From contig CP136896.1 in assembly GCA_034359265.1 (NCBI GenBank), forward strand, positions 69,079,501 through 69,143,500: DNA of 64,000 bases. Direction: 5' to 3'. This document shows positions 27,180 through 39,070 of the stretch, piece after piece. Under the pieces are notes generated by a model. The model was given only the letters and a program-made list of their open reading frames with translations, ran no database searches and was not told where the DNA came from. Position numbers and translations under genes: made by a program. The DNA is from Canna indica. Its lineage: Eukaryota; Streptophyta; Magnoliopsida; Zingiberales; Cannaceae. Each line of letters starts with the position of its first letter. Position 1 is the stretch's first letter.

Positions 27180-29490
27180 GGAAAAAAATTCCTAATTTTG
27201 TACCTTGTTGTCCTATTCTATTTGATTCGCATAAAAAAACACTCATAATTCATAACAAGCGCATCCTGGAGGGAAAGACGCTCGTGCCCTCGTGGAGAAA
27301 TCCAAACACATGAATTTTTATTAGTTTGACAACACAATAGTTGAAGCATTTCTTACTTACCCGATCAAATAAGAATATCAATATCTTTCATAATTAATTT
27401 TTGAGGATTCGACAATAATAAATTTGCAATACGAGATAAATTTTGCTCTGTTCATGATATATCTGTTGAGATTATAGGAGACATCTCCACATATTTCTAT
27501 ATTTGAATTTCATACTCTTTATCTAAAGTTTTCTCTGACTTGAGGTAGACTCTTTCACCATCCCATCTCCATCCGTGCCAAAAGTCCAACACGTAGAATT
27601 ATGTCAACAAATTATTTGTACCAAAAAATTGATAGTATTGACATGTTTTAGAAATCTTCCTCATTGTACTTTGTTGATTTGAAATGATTTGATGCATGAC
27701 TTATTCTTAGCTTCATATATTTGTAGACGAAGAAAATAACGACGGAGCCAAAAATTAAAATGGAGGAAGATAAATTCTAAAATGAATAAATAGTAAATTA
27801 ACAATGATATTATACATAAAAAAATAAATATTTTTTATAAAAAAAATAATTCATCACATTATATATAAAAATTATTATTGATATTATTCATACATCATGC
27901 AAAGAATAAAACATAACTAAATGAAATCAAATAATTTATTGTATAAAAATTAATCAGACAATTAAATAAAAATTATTCTATATCATTTGCTGGACGTCGA
28001 CAAGAGATCGCCGGGTAGACGGAATGATTGGCTGGACGTCGGAGCACGCGACGAGCGATCGACACGATAGGAGATGAGGACCGATCAGCGGCAAGCAGAT
28101 GGGAAGGGTTGGGTATCAAAAAAGAAAATAAGTAATTTGACGATAGATGAGTAATTTTTAAAATAAAAAATAACAAAATTTTATATATATAAGGCACATA
28201 AATCAAAATTGAATGGAGCCTCCCCCTCCCCTCCTGCTGCAGTAGCTCCGCCATTGGAAGGAAATGGAGGTCAAACTTTTCACTTTCTTATCATTGAAGT
28301 CGAGAAACAGAATAAGGAGTCACTTCTAGAAGGTAGAAAGATGGATATTAAATTATACAAAGTTGGACTTTGAAACTATTAAGGGAAATTTTAAATTACT
28401 TCCCAAAATTTATAAGTTTTTTTTTCTTAAAAAATTGGCATTACTCACAAGAAGTACACGGGGTTACGAAAATAAGTACATAAAATAATACAATTAGGAA
28501 TGGAAACATAATTCATTGACAACCTATTAGGCTGTCTCATCACCAAAATAAATTACACTATCTTCTGTTTATTTATTTAGAATAATTATATTAATTATTT
28601 TCTCGTATATTTTAAAATACATAGGACCTTTTAAATAATTCACTAAGCACATCTGTGAACCACTTAAAATAAATTTTAATATAAAATAAAATGTTCAATT
28701 ATTAAAATATCCCACAATTTTATCTTCTTATTTATAAATTGAAGTCTATAGTGTTACATAGAAGTCAAATAAAATCAGTCAAAAATTGAACAAATATTTA
28801 ATTTATAATATAACTTTGTGGATGATATATATACATGTTTTAATCATTAAATATACTAACATCACTGGTTGAATCTTAGAAGAAATGAGAGGCGTAGAGT
28901 TTTGAGTTTGCATTTGGATTAGTAGGTGCTTGATATTTTAAGTTGAATTGGTACATCTTTCCTAGTTTAGTTTTACATTATTAGAAATATATTAGATGTT
29001 ATGAATTAATAAAATTTGATGAAGGTACTTCATCAATTTTAGTTTAAGTATTTTAATTAGGCAAATATTTTATATTTATACAATTGATGATTCAATGATT
29101 TCATCGAACTAATAATAGAATCATGTCATTAGTTTGATGATTTATTTATTTATTAGCAATGGAGTAAATTAGTAAGAAAATTAGAAAATAGAAAATTACA
29201 AATAAGAAACACTAATATTGTATTATGCAATATTACATTAGAACTATTCTATTAATATAAAAAATATTAGGATGATATTTTCCAATAAATATTATTGAAC
29301 CTACATGTGCGAGGAAGATATCATATCAATTATCCATCAAAATTCTAATTGGACATTAAACATGGATAGATGTGAGATTTTTTTTACATGTATGAGTTAT
29401 TTTATTAGAATTCACACCCCTCGAATTTGCATGTTAGAAGTAAATACCACCCAATCAGGTCTTGATCTAAAATTGTCAAGACGTATAAAT
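27180..29490. other. AT-rich spacer, no gene seen
   Basis: Very AT-rich. A short GC-richer island at 27990-28110 gives a minus-strand frame (27973-28254) without recognisable domain. Phrases at 28900-29110 ('tagatgttatgaattaataaaatttgatg') resemble those at 29520-29600, so it may hold an older copy of the TRIM-like repeat next door. Confidence 0.45.
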
Positions 29491-29492
29491 TA

Positions 29493-29815
29493 TGTAATAC
29501 CCTAATTTAATTCCACCTTAAAAATATATTAGATATAGTATTGACTTATAAAATTTGATGGGTATACTACTATCAATTTCAACTTAAATATTTTAATAAT
29601 TAGATCAATAGGTTGATCTATAAAGTTGATGAATTAATTTATTCCATCAAGCGGATTATATAACAAACGATATCAGAGTAGAACCTAGTCCAAGGCACGA
29701 TAAGATATAAACGTGAGATATTATAATACCCAAGTTCGATATAAGCAAGAGTTGGCCTATAAAACTTAATGGACGGATTATTATCAACTTCAGCTTTGAT
29801 ATACTATATTTCTTC
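29493..29815 (+). mobile_element. Degenerate TRIM-like element
   Basis: A left LTR-like segment starts TGTAATACCCTAATTTAATT and contains 'gacttataaaatttgatggg'. A right segment starting at 29722 has TATAATACCCAAGTTCGATA and 'ggcctataaaacttaatgga' in the same order. Between them is CGATATCAGAGT (29668-29679), a decayed tRNA-Met primer site. No coding sequence. The ends and duplications are uncertain. Confidence 0.45.
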
Positions 29816-29819
29816 TAGA

Positions 29820-30630
29820 TAATAGATGAATGGTTTGACTGTTGCGTCGCCTTTGGCTGACTTTTTGGTTTGTGTCATATTCTTATTAGTATTCCATCGG
29901 ATGGTGTGAAATGGATTGGTTTTCCACGGGCAATCCAATATCTAGAGACAGAAGTAGACGTACAGCAATTGAGAAAGAGAGAGTAACAAGGACAATTATG
30001 CGGAATAGTCGGTAGATAATGAAGCTTCCACCCAACTCATTATTATTCTGTAAACAAACAATATGGTGGGCGACTTTGACTAGTCTTCCAGTTGACTTGG
30101 CATCCTCATCTTCTTTTCACTTGCCTTTCTTTTTTCTGGATACAATTATTTGATTATTATAAAAATATATATAATTGTTTTGAAGCAATATATTAATTAT
30201 ACATGTACAAAAGTCGTTCACGAAATACGTACGTCAATGAAAACAAACCGGAACTTAAATTAATCGATTATTAAATATTCTAGAATTGCTGAATAAGCTA
30301 TTGAAGAATAAATAGAACTGCACTAATTAATAACATCCTTAATAATTAAATTTCGTGCTTTTCGTGCATCTGTTTAATTAATTTCTTCTTTCCTCCATTT
30401 CCAGTACGCTTATGAGAGTCCAAAATTCCAACTAGCCTATCAATTCGTTCCACGTGGTGCTGATTACGATTTCATATCAATTGACTTATTTTCATACACT
30501 TATATATCGATATTATCTGTAGCATTAAAAAATGAAGACTGAAGAATAACTATAAAATTGGCTGGGCGGCCAACAGGAATTAATTCCCATGTAATATATT
30601 CTTTGGGCCATTTATAAGAATATTTTGTGA
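29820..30630. other. Spacer, no gene seen
   Basis: Contains several TTGAC-type words at 29840-30100 but no adjacent gene. No supported features. Confidence 0.45.
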
Positions 30631-30633
30631 ACG

Positions 30634-31085
30634 CACTACAAAAATTTAATAAAAAATCGATGCAAAATTTCACTCAAAATCAACGCCAAATGAGGTGTAT
30701 AAATCAAATAGCAGAGGTTAATAGTGAAGAATTTGGGATATGAACGTTAGTATTTGGCTGGTACTATTCATTTTTATTTTTTTTCGATTTCATCAAATAC
30801 CAACACCAGTAGCAAAGGCGCTAGTATCAAACATTTTAACTAAATTTTTTATTGACGATGTGAGACTAAATGGTTGATTAGAAAAAAAATATTATTTTTT
30901 TACTTTGATTGATGAAATAGTATCCTATGCAGAATTATATTTAATATCAACACCGATTTTGGCGTCTAGTTTTCAGCACCAATTCCTTGTTGGTGCCCGA
31001 ACATAGGAAACCGATTTCCTAGAATCGGTGCTAGTTGTGTTAGGCGCCGATATACAAGTGATATTTCCAATATTTTTCTATTGTG
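30634..31085. mobile_element. CACTA-like non-autonomous element
   Basis: The left end is CACTACAAAAATTTAATAAA and the right end is the complement of CACAATAGAAAAATATT, a CACTA-type imperfect TIR. Subterminal words based on ATCGGTGC and GGCGCCGAT occur in both orientations near the right end, as in CACTA elements. The flanking trinucleotides (ACG and ACA) are not identical, so the target-site duplication is unproven. No transposase. Confidence 0.5.
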
Positions 31086-31309
31086 ACAATAAATTTTTAT
31101 ATTTGTCGGGGCCAATTTTAGTTACCAAAAAATATAGATATTGTAATGGCATAAATATGAAATATTGTGTTTGGAAATGAGTTATTTAAACAAATTACAT
31201 GAAAAAAGAATATGAGACAAGATTATAGACAAGCTATATAGTTATTTTTTAATTCAAAAAAATATATCAAAAATTAGACATCAATCGGATCAATATCTTT
31301 TTTTACAAT

Positions 31310-31800
31310 TTTAATTAAATCAAGAGGTCAATCTCGCTCCCAGTTAAGATTCTTTTCCAACCTCCTAGTTTGATTTGCTAGCCAACTACAACATTTGCTT
31401 TACTTTTGATAAAAAAATTTGATAACTCCTCAAATTTATCTACAGTCAATAAAATATCGTTAATAATATTTCTAACACGTCAATTAATATCAATTCTCTT
31501 ACTACACATGTTCACAAGGAGTTTAGAGTTGGATTTAATTATAACACGACTATGATGTTGCATAGCAGCCAAGTCCACCGCAAGCTTGATAGCAAGCGCT
31601 TTATTTTTCAAGACAGAACGCTCATATGAAAGCAATGCAGTAGCAAAAATTAGATTACCATAACGATCTCTACACATGGCAGAGTACGAACTAATATTAT
31701 TATTGTCGAAATTGGACGCATCAATATTTCATTTAAAAATACCTACATCAGACGGAGACCAATTATATCTAGAATTCTTAACACAAGCAGTCCCCTCAGA
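31310..31800 (-). pseudogene. RNase H-like fragment of a non-LTR retroelement
   Basis: The minus strand encodes a decayed RVT_3/RNase H-type segment: 'WSPSDVGIFK', a stop, 'NIDASNFDNN', then CRDRYGNLIFATALLSYE and ALAIKLAVDLAA, and a VIIKSNSKLLVNM strand. The order and the K-x-N-D-A, AxAxxxA and SDS-like (here SNS) positions are those of plant LINE RNase H domains. Stops and a missing Asp show it is dead. Confidence 0.7.
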
Positions 31801-31839
31801 CAAAATATTGTTATCAGCATAGCCTATCGTCAAGCTATA

Positions 31840-32400
31840 TCATCCTTTTTTATCTTAATTAAAATGCCAATAAAAAAGCATTAGTTTGACAGATTAAATA
31901 CTTGGATATTAACAGTTTTGACAACCAAATTAAGTTTAGTAAGTTTTTTTTTGTTCAAATTATGAGCTTATTTTTTCTAATACTTAATTTTATACCAAAT
32001 CAGGAGATTTCAAGATGGCATAGAGGTTGGATCTTGTAATCTCAACTGGGCTTTGAATTTCAATTATGTGTGTGATACGGCCTTAAGGCCATGTTTGTAA
32101 GGAGATTTCAAATGTAGATATAAAGGCTTATTACATTTCCAATTTTCATTTATAGAGAAAATTGAATATTAGAAAAAATAAAAAGGAATTGTGAGAACTA
32201 AAATTAGGTGGGACAATTTCCGTTATTTCAAAGAAAATAAAATTCGATTATCATGTCATCCTATTTTCAAATCTATGAATCTTTTTCACAAAACTGCTTT
32301 TCTTCAATAGATTTTCATTACATGTGAAAATTTTAAAATGAAAATGTGCTGCATTCTTAAGAAAAGGACATTTATTATACCGCGAACCTATAAACATTCT
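31840..32400. other. 3' flank of the EF-2 gene
   Basis: AT-rich. Nothing else supported. Confidence 0.5.
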
Positions 32401-32519
32401 ATTGAAACACAAACACCCCCCAAAATTCAGTCTTCTTCCTATTAATTACTCAAATCACATATTAATTACTATATTTGGTACTGTTAAAACCATGATGGCG
32501 AATATTCCATTAACAAGTT

Positions 32520-35132
32520 CTAAAGCTTGTCTTCGTACTCTGAGAGCGGAGTCACCTGCTCCTTCAACCCCTTCCTCTTCCGGATCTCCCCTACCAGCTT
32601 CCCGGCTGGAGACCCACACTCCAATGGATCGGAAGCCATCGTCTCCCAGTGATCGAACACTGCTTGCGGAAATGCCTGCCCTGACGTCGCAGCTCTCAGC
32701 GCACTCGAGAACCCAAATGACTCCATCACCGGGAGGTAAGCCTTCATGTTGTACAATGGCGTCCCTGCCCTTTGAAGCTCCTCAAACACATGCCCCCTTC
32801 TCTGGTTGAGCACGCTGTAGATCCCACCGAGTGTTTGTTCCGGCGCCTGGATCTCCACCAGGTACACCGGCTCCAGTAACTTCGGTTTCGCCGTCAACTG
32901 AGCCGCGTACATGGCTCTCCTCGCCGTCGGAATGACCTGCCCTCCGCCCCTATGAATTGCGTCCGCGTGAAGAACCACGTCGCGGAGCCGAAAGCACACT
33001 GCGCGCATGTGTTCTTCGGCGAGAGCTCCTTCCTTGGACGCCATTTGGAATGCGGCCACAATGGAGTCCTTGATCTCGTTTACGTATTGAACCCCCTTGC
33101 AGGCGTCGACCACCATGTTCGGTCCCGTGGTTTCAGGGCCGAAGCACCAAATCTTCTTTGCTTCCTCCTTGTCCCACCCAAACTCCTTCGATAGGATCTT
33201 CGCTCGCGCTTTCGGATCGTCTCGTGGCCCGATTAGCCCTTCGTCAATGGCCGCGGCGAGCTTGTCGCTCATGGGGTGTGCTTCCATGTACAGGCGATTG
33301 TGCTTGTTGGGCGATTTGCTCATCACGGTCCGGGAGGAGTTCTCGAGCACGGTCTCGCGGAAGGAAACCACGGGGTCGGAGATGACGATCTCGGCGCCGC
33401 TCATGAAGTCATCTCGCAAATCTTTCAAGCAGACCTCAAGGTGGAGCTCCCCGGCTCCGGCGACAATGTGCTCGCCTGACTCCTCGATTGTGCACACAAC
33501 CATGGGATCGGATTTCGCCAAGCGCTTCAGGCCTTCGACTAATTTGGGGAGGTCGGAAGCGACCTTGCATTGGACGGCAACGCGCACGACGGGGGAGACG
33601 GAGAACCTCATTGCCCGGATCGGAAACGCGTCGGTTTCCTTCTCATTCGTGAGGGTGGCGTTCTTGGTGATGAACTGATCCAATCCAACCATGGCGACTG
33701 TGTTCCCACAGGGCACATCCTCCACTGATTCCTGTTTCTTTCCCATCCAAATCACTGTTCTTTGGACGCTCTTCAAGTACAAATCCTTCTTTTGCCCGGG
33801 CACGTAGTTTGGCCCCATGATTCGAACCTTCATTCCTGTAGAGACCTTGCCGGAGAACACCCTGCCAAATGCGAAGAACCTCCCTTTATCCGAAGCTGGA
33901 ATCATCTTTGATACATAAAGCATCAGAGGCCCTTGTTGATCGCAGTTTCTGATCGCATTCGCGTAAACATCATCAAGCGGTCCTTCGTACAAGTTCTCCA
34001 CGCGATACTTTTGTGCTTTAGCTGGGGAAGGAAGGTGGAAGACGATCATTTCAAGCAGGGCATCACTTGCTGGCAGCCAATATTGGAGGACTCTCTTCAT
34101 CAGAGCTTTGCCCGTCAGCTCTTTCTCCTCAGACTTTACGGTGACTCCAAGTTTCTGCAATTTTAGCCATAACTCCTCCTTTTGATCCATCATGCAGTGG
34201 TTGATGATTTGCTTGATTGGCTCATAGCAGAATTGAACAAAGCCGCGCTTGCAGGAAGGAGAACCTGTGTTCTTGTTGGTCCATCTTTTCGTTGCCGGAT
34301 CATAGTAATTCTCTCCCCAAAGCCTCTCCATCATCTTCGATTCATCAACCCCAAATTTAGCTGCATACTTCTTGGCAAAGTTGGTGAGGGTAAAAGCCCA
34401 ACCATGCAACCCAGCGGCGAAGGCAACAGTGCCCTTCGCAGGGTTTACTTGGACATCGCCGAGAAGGGGGTCTTCGTATGTGGCCATGACGACGTTTGCG
34501 CTCTCGATAACTCGCCGGAATGATTGATAGGCTTCCTCGCCTTCAACCTGGAGCTCCAAGAAACACCTGTCCATCTTGTTGACGCACAGCACGGGCCTAA
34601 TTCTTTCCCCCAGTGCTTGCCGGAGAACGGTCTCGGTTTGGACACAGACGCCCTCGACGCAGTCGACGACAACCAGCGCGCCGTCGGTGATGCGAAGGGC
34701 GGCTGTGACCTCGGAGGAGAAGTCCACGTGCCCGGGGGAATCAATAAGATTGATAAGGTACTCGTTTCCTGTTCTCTCGCCATGAAAGCTCTTGAGTGCG
34801 GCGTCGGCCATTTCATAGTAGAGAGAGATGCCGGTGGATTTGATTGTGATGCCGCGTTCGGCTTCATCTTGGCGAGTGTCGGTCATCCGGACATCTCCGG
34901 CGACTTCCTGTGCGATGATTCCGGCGGCGGCGACGAGAGAGTCAGTGAGCGTTGACTTGCCTGCAAATCCAAATTGTTCGTCAAGAACTAAATAAAAATT
35001 CCAAATTAAGATTCATACAACGAACTCCAAATGATTCATACCATGATCAACATGAGCAATGACTGACATGTTGCGGATGTTATGCTTCATGTCCATGATG
35101 CCTCGGAGCTTTTCCACAGTAAATTTCACCAT
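32520..35132 (-). CDS. EEF2: Elongation factor 2 (EF-2), 843 aa
   Basis: Cytosolic GTPase that drives ribosomal translocation in protein synthesis. Exons on the minus strand: 35132-35042 and 34960-32520, with an 81-bp intron splitting Gly31 in the G1 loop, AHVDHG|KST. Length 843 aa equals Arabidopsis LOS1. GTPase motifs: AHVDHGKS 26-33, DSPGH 104-108, NKMD 158-161. The phosphorylatable switch I region reads [12 protein letters not shown] with Thr57. The diphthamide loop is IHRGGGQ with His700, the residue modified to diphthamide and targeted by ADP-ribosylating toxins. The C-terminus is LSEYEDKL. The start is fixed by the conserved MVKFT N-terminus. Several stretches (for example residues about 80-95 and 240-290) differ from the very conserved plant consensus as I recall it, so this may be a secondary paralog rather than the main EF-2. 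The frame is fully open. Confidence 0.94.
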
Positions 35133-35458
35133 CTTGCTAGTTAAATTGATATTTCGAAATAGCAGGCCCTAGTTAACAAATAACATGTAAATCAAAGTAA
35201 AATTCGCATCAACCCACAAATATGACCTGAACACACATATTTTACCAACATTAAGAATTTATGGACCTTGCTAAATGATGCTTTTAGCAAAGTAAATAAA
35301 AAATATGAAACTAGATGTTTTTTCTTCTTCAGAATTTGGTACTAATTAAAGAAGAGTATGAAAGCAAATAATACAGCGAGAAAATTCTCACCTCAAAACG
35401 TTCACAAATTTCTGTGGAACTTATCGGAGAGCTGTCTCTAGTTAAGACGCCGTATCCC

Positions 35459-35469
35459 TTTATATAAGC
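35459..35469 (-). promoter_or_regulatory. TATA box of the EF-2 gene
   Basis: GCTTATATAAA on the minus strand, 327 bp before the ATG. A possible leader intron runs from a GTGAG donor near 35392 to a TAG acceptor near 35173; this is tentative. Confidence 0.5.
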
Positions 35470-35474
35470 TTTTC

Positions 35475-36028
35475 AAATATATACATATATATAGTCATAG
35501 CTCTAGCTATTAATTTGGAGTTCTGGAGATTCACCATAGCTATTATATATTCTAACTTGGAGGCCAAGAGATCAACAAGGGACGTCACAACTCACAAGGA
35601 CTTATTCAGGAGTCAACAACATATGCAGAAGACAAGTAGACGAAAAAAACTTATATGGGCAGGCCCAAGCACGGATTTTTTCAATGGTATATCCAAGTTA
35701 ATATTGAGAAAATGATACCTCTACAGATTCCAACGCAGACGCTCACCAAAACACAAGTAGAAAATGATACCTCTAAAGGGAAGGAGATACCTGCAACTTT
35801 GGGCTATCTTCTCGTGAGTCGTGATTGAGTAATGCATTTGAATTTTAGGCGGAGCACTACAATCGTTGTCGTGATGCCCAGCACCGATCTGCAAGCAATT
35901 TTCTCTATCGAGATCTTTTAGCCGTCCGATCAAGGGTTTATCTCATCCGTTTCGTCTTATCTTAATTAACAAGGGTGAAATGGTTAAATAGAGAGGGTTC
36001 TTAATTTGTCCTCACATTTTATTTACCG
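35475..36028. other. Divergent promoter region between EF-2 and the dehydrogenase
   Basis: About 550 bp shared by two divergently transcribed genes. Open frames here have no recognisable domains and overlap presumed promoters. Confidence 0.5.
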
Positions 36029-36085
36029 ATGTGCCACTGTCTCGCCGATGTCCACCCGCTTCCGGGCGTTTCTCCTCTATTTTAA
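36029..36085 (+). promoter_or_regulatory. Upstream ORF overlapping the dehydrogenase start
   Basis: An ATG at 36029 opens an 18-codon frame, ending with TAA at 36083-36085, which runs across the main ATG (36048) in another frame. If the leader begins upstream of it, it would lower translation from the main start. The transcription start is unknown. Confidence 0.4.
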
Positions 36086-37073
36086 CCGCCCGTTCCCCAT
36101 CCATCTCCGCCAGCTCTCCACCACGTCGGCTGCTTTATCTATGGAAAAACCGGTAACCCCAGCCACAAGCCGCATCGGATGGATCGGGACCGGCGTCATG
36201 GGCCGGTCCATGGCCGGCCACCTCCTCTCCGCCGGTTACTCCCTCACCGTTTTCAATCGGACCCCCTCCAAGGCCCAGACCCTAGTTGAATGCGGCGCCA
36301 AGCTCGTTGGCTCACCCGCCGACGTCGCGCGTGCCAGTGATGTCGTCTTCCTCATCGTCGGCTACCCCTCTGACGTTCGCCGCGTCGCCCTCGATCCCTC
36401 CGAGGGCGCCCTTTCCGGCTTGGCCCCGGGCTCTGTCCTCGTCGACATGACCACGAGTGACCCTGCTCTCGCGGTCGAGATCGCGGATGCCGCCCGCGCC
36501 GCGTCCTGCACATCGGTGGACGCACCGGTGTCCGGCGGAGATCGCGGGGCTCGCTCCGGGACTCTCTCGATCTTTGCTGGAGGGGACGAGGCCGTTGTCC
36601 GGCGGTTGAATCCACTGTTTGGGTGCATGGGGACGGTGAGGTACATGGGAGGGCCTGGGCAAGGGCAGAGGGCGAAGCTTGGGAACCAAATCGCAATTGC
36701 ATCGACGATGGTCGGGTTGGTGGAGGGTATGATGTACGCTCACAAGGCCGGGCTTGACGTGGGGCGCTGGATGGAGGCAATATCGACCGGTGCAGCTGGG
36801 TCAAAGTCCCTCGATCTCTATGGTAAGAGGATTTTGGAAAGGGACATGGAGGCCGGGTTCTACGTGCATCACTTCGTTAAGGATCTCGGAATCTGTTTGA
36901 AGGAATGCCAGGGAATGGGATTGGCATTGCCAGGTTTGGCCTTGGCGCATCAGCTGTATGTCTCACTCATGGCACACGGGGAAGGGGAACTAGGTACCCA
37001 GGCCTTGATATTGGCTATTGAACGACTCAACAACACCTGCTTGAAGACGGGGCAGAGCTCTGCGTCATCATGA
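36048..37073 (+). CDS. 3-hydroxyisobutyrate dehydrogenase-like protein, probably mitochondrial, 341 aa
   Basis: NAD(P)-dependent beta-hydroxyacid dehydrogenase family; plant members reduce or oxidise short hydroxyacids or semialdehydes in valine breakdown or glyoxylate detoxification. The first in-frame ATG is at 36048; an upstream in-frame stretch lacks an ATG. Residues 1-31 are Arg/Ser-rich without acids (MSTRFRAFLL...), a likely mitochondrial presequence. The Rossmann motif IGWIGTGVMGRSMAG is at 43-57, the NAD-side loop FNRT at 69-72, and the substrate signature DAPVSGGDRGARSGT at 158-172. The catalytic Lys is in AKLGNQ, Lys210. A single exon, as in the plant HIBADH-like 1 group. The 5' half is strongly GC-rich and the 3' end is not. 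It resembles At4g29120/At4g20930-type proteins by recollection; the true substrate cannot be read from sequence. Confidence 0.88.
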   Translation: MSTRFRAFLLYFNRPFPIHLRQLSTTSAALSMEKPVTPATSRIGWIGTGVMGRSMAGHLLSAGYSLTVFNRTPSKAQTLVECGAKLVGSPADVARASDVVFLIVGYPSDVRRVALDPSEGALSGLAPGSVLVDMTTSDPALAVEIADAARAASCTSVDAPVSGGDRGARSGTLSIFAGGDEAVVRRLNPLFGCMGTVRYMGGPGQGQRAKLGNQIAIASTMVGLVEGMMYAHKAGLDVGRWMEAISTGAAGSKSLDLYGKRILERDMEAGFYVHHFVKDLGICLKECQGMGLALPGLALAHQLYVSLMAHGEGELGTQALILAIERLNNTCLKTGQSSASS

Positions 37074-37575
37074 ACTCAACGGTATAAAGAAAAAAAAATT
37101 CATTTTCTTTCTTCTATCCTGTTTAGTGGCTTAATGGGCTCATGGTTATATTGTTAATGTTCAGCTAAGTTCTGCATGGATTTATATGCATATGTATTTG
37201 TCTCAGTCTGGTTAATTTTTCATGTCGAAATTTCACTTTCTTTTCCTGCATATGTGGATATGGTATTTGCTTGTTTGATTTCGTGATTTAGATTTGTACT
37301 TTTGAAGTGCATTATGCTACTATAGTTTTCTTTTATTTCCAATCTCTTTTTAGATGATCTTAGCATATAATTTCCTCTTAGACTTCTTAAATTTAATGTT
37401 CCCACCCTTTGATTATGTTGATGATACCTTCCAACTGAAGTGGTTTACTGATGATCAACTAGTATCAAATAGCATTTATTTTGATAACTTGGATCTTTTT
37501 GAATGTTTATTTACTCGGATTTATACCTGTTGCAGACTAGATGAAGTAAACATCTATGGTAAATACTTCCTCTAT
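37074..37575 (+). other. 3' flank of the dehydrogenase gene
   Basis: AT-rich 3' UTR or spacer. Nothing else supported. Confidence 0.5.
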
Positions 37576-38340
37576 AACAAGCCAAAACGTCCCAACTAAT
37601 TGGGGTTGGCTACATGAATCTTTTTGAGTGATAGAGCTATGTGTAAGGCCAAATCTCAAGTTATAGAAAGGGTATATAAATCATTTTTAATTGTTTCATG
37701 TAATTTTTTCTTAGGTTTTCCTCTACTTCATTTCGCTATTAATCATAATCAATTTACCTAGTGCATATTCAAACGAATACATTGAAGTATAGTGGTTTTG
37801 TTACAGCATTTATAGTTCTCCCTTGGACATGTCCAAATCATCTCAATTTATTTTCTCCCAATTTACCCTCTAAAGAACTGACACCTAGTTTTTCATATTG
37901 GCATTTCTTACAATAACATTTCTTACTATCTTTCTAGTAATACCACTCGTCCAACCTAACATTCTCATTTCCATTACACAAAAAATTTGTGTATGTTATT
38001 TCTTAACCATTGAACATTCTGATTCATATATAAAGCATAACTAGTCTTACAATCATCTTAGAGAACATTTTAATCTAAAGGAAACACGGTGATCAACAAA
38101 ACTCTTGAAGCCCCTCTCTACATTTACACTCTAGATTTTATTTAAAAGACAATATCTTTATCTACTTCTTCCTCTTGTTGAATCATAGATGCAAGATATT
38201 GATAAAACTTTCTTATTTGATAATCACTATTCTTTTTCCATTAAATACCTTATTCCCTGTTAATAGGGTCACAACAGGTCTACTGGATTTGTTTCTTGTT
38301 CTCCTAGCATTCCACATTTCTATAGGAACTTAGAAACTTC
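37576..38340 (-). mobile_element. RTE-clade LINE, 3' fragment (decayed)
   Basis: Read on the minus strand, this carries remnants of the RTE pol C-terminus: MEMRMLGWTSG (near 37968) and KLR-stop-FGHV (near 37845). It then has the usual end phrase GATTCATGTAGCCAACCCCA followed by TTAGTTGGGA (about 37590-37620). All three occur in the expected order. Many stops and indels show age. The upstream domains are missing or unrecognisable. Confidence 0.65.
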
Positions 38341-39070
38341 GGCAAACTCTTGCAGTGGAAGGGAAAGTTGTAACCAATTCATTGGACTCAGCTCAATTTA
38401 TCAGGTTTTGGCCCTTTTATACTTTTTTTTCCCTTTATATAATATTTGAGGCAAACTCAGGCGTCGTTGTTATCCTCATGAAGTAGCTAGTTTTCTTAGT
38501 CAATTTGTTTCCATGAGCAGATAGGGTTGTAGATCTTCATAAAAAAAGTGCAACATTAAACCCTATTTAGTTATATACTTTTAGTGTTCCAAAGAAAATC
38601 ATAATACTTGGGTTTTTGTTTAAAATGGATTTGAAACAGAATCTCAAAACATTATCCAGCCATAAGATTTGACCTCTTTGATATTCTTTTTAACCGGCAG
38701 GTATTGGAGTATCTGTAGCGTACAAGTGAACCCAATCTTGCACGTCTATTGTTAAAATTCCTGGAGGAGGATTCGTAACTGAACTTGCAGGTGAGAGAAA
38801 TGGACGTGAAATGTGTCCTTGTTTTGGAAATAAGTTTGAAAAGTAGAGCCCTTAAACGAACGTGTGTAGTTTTTTAAGCTATTGGCATTCATAGGTCTAA
38901 TATGCAAGTTTGCTCGTCTTACCTCGCTCAAGGTTCATGCAATACTGTTATAGTGCATGTTATATTAAATATTAGACATATAAAATTAGCCATATTGATT
39001 GGGATTTTGAGATATTTGCTCATTCTTATTTGGTTATCGCTTGCAATTTGGTTCTAAAGTTCGAATATCA
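38341..39070. other. Spacer, no gene seen
   Basis: No supported gene or element. Confidence 0.45.

Noticed and set aside
27973..28254. 93-codon minus-strand frame
   Set aside because: Low-complexity membrane-like middle and no recognisable family. It lies in repeat-like spacer.
32402..34955. Plus-strand open frames up to 193 codons opposite EF-2
   Set aside because: Antisense shadows of the EF-2 exon, without recognisable domains.
34886..34960. EF-2 starting at the internal Met within exon 2
   Set aside because: It would lose the G1 loop. The spliced exon at 35132-35042 supplies the conserved MVKFT...AHVDHG start in frame.
36006..36047. Extension of the dehydrogenase upstream by 14 codons
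   Set aside because: The extension begins with TTG, not ATG. Plant cytosolic translation should use the ATG at 36048.
36312..36804. Minus-strand frames of 94-150 codons opposite the dehydrogenase
   Set aside because: Shadow frames of GC-rich coding DNA; Arg/Pro-rich with no domain.
37354..37599. 81-codon plus-strand frame downstream of the dehydrogenase
   Set aside because: No domain, AT-rich, overlaps presumed 3' flank and the end of an antisense RTE fragment.
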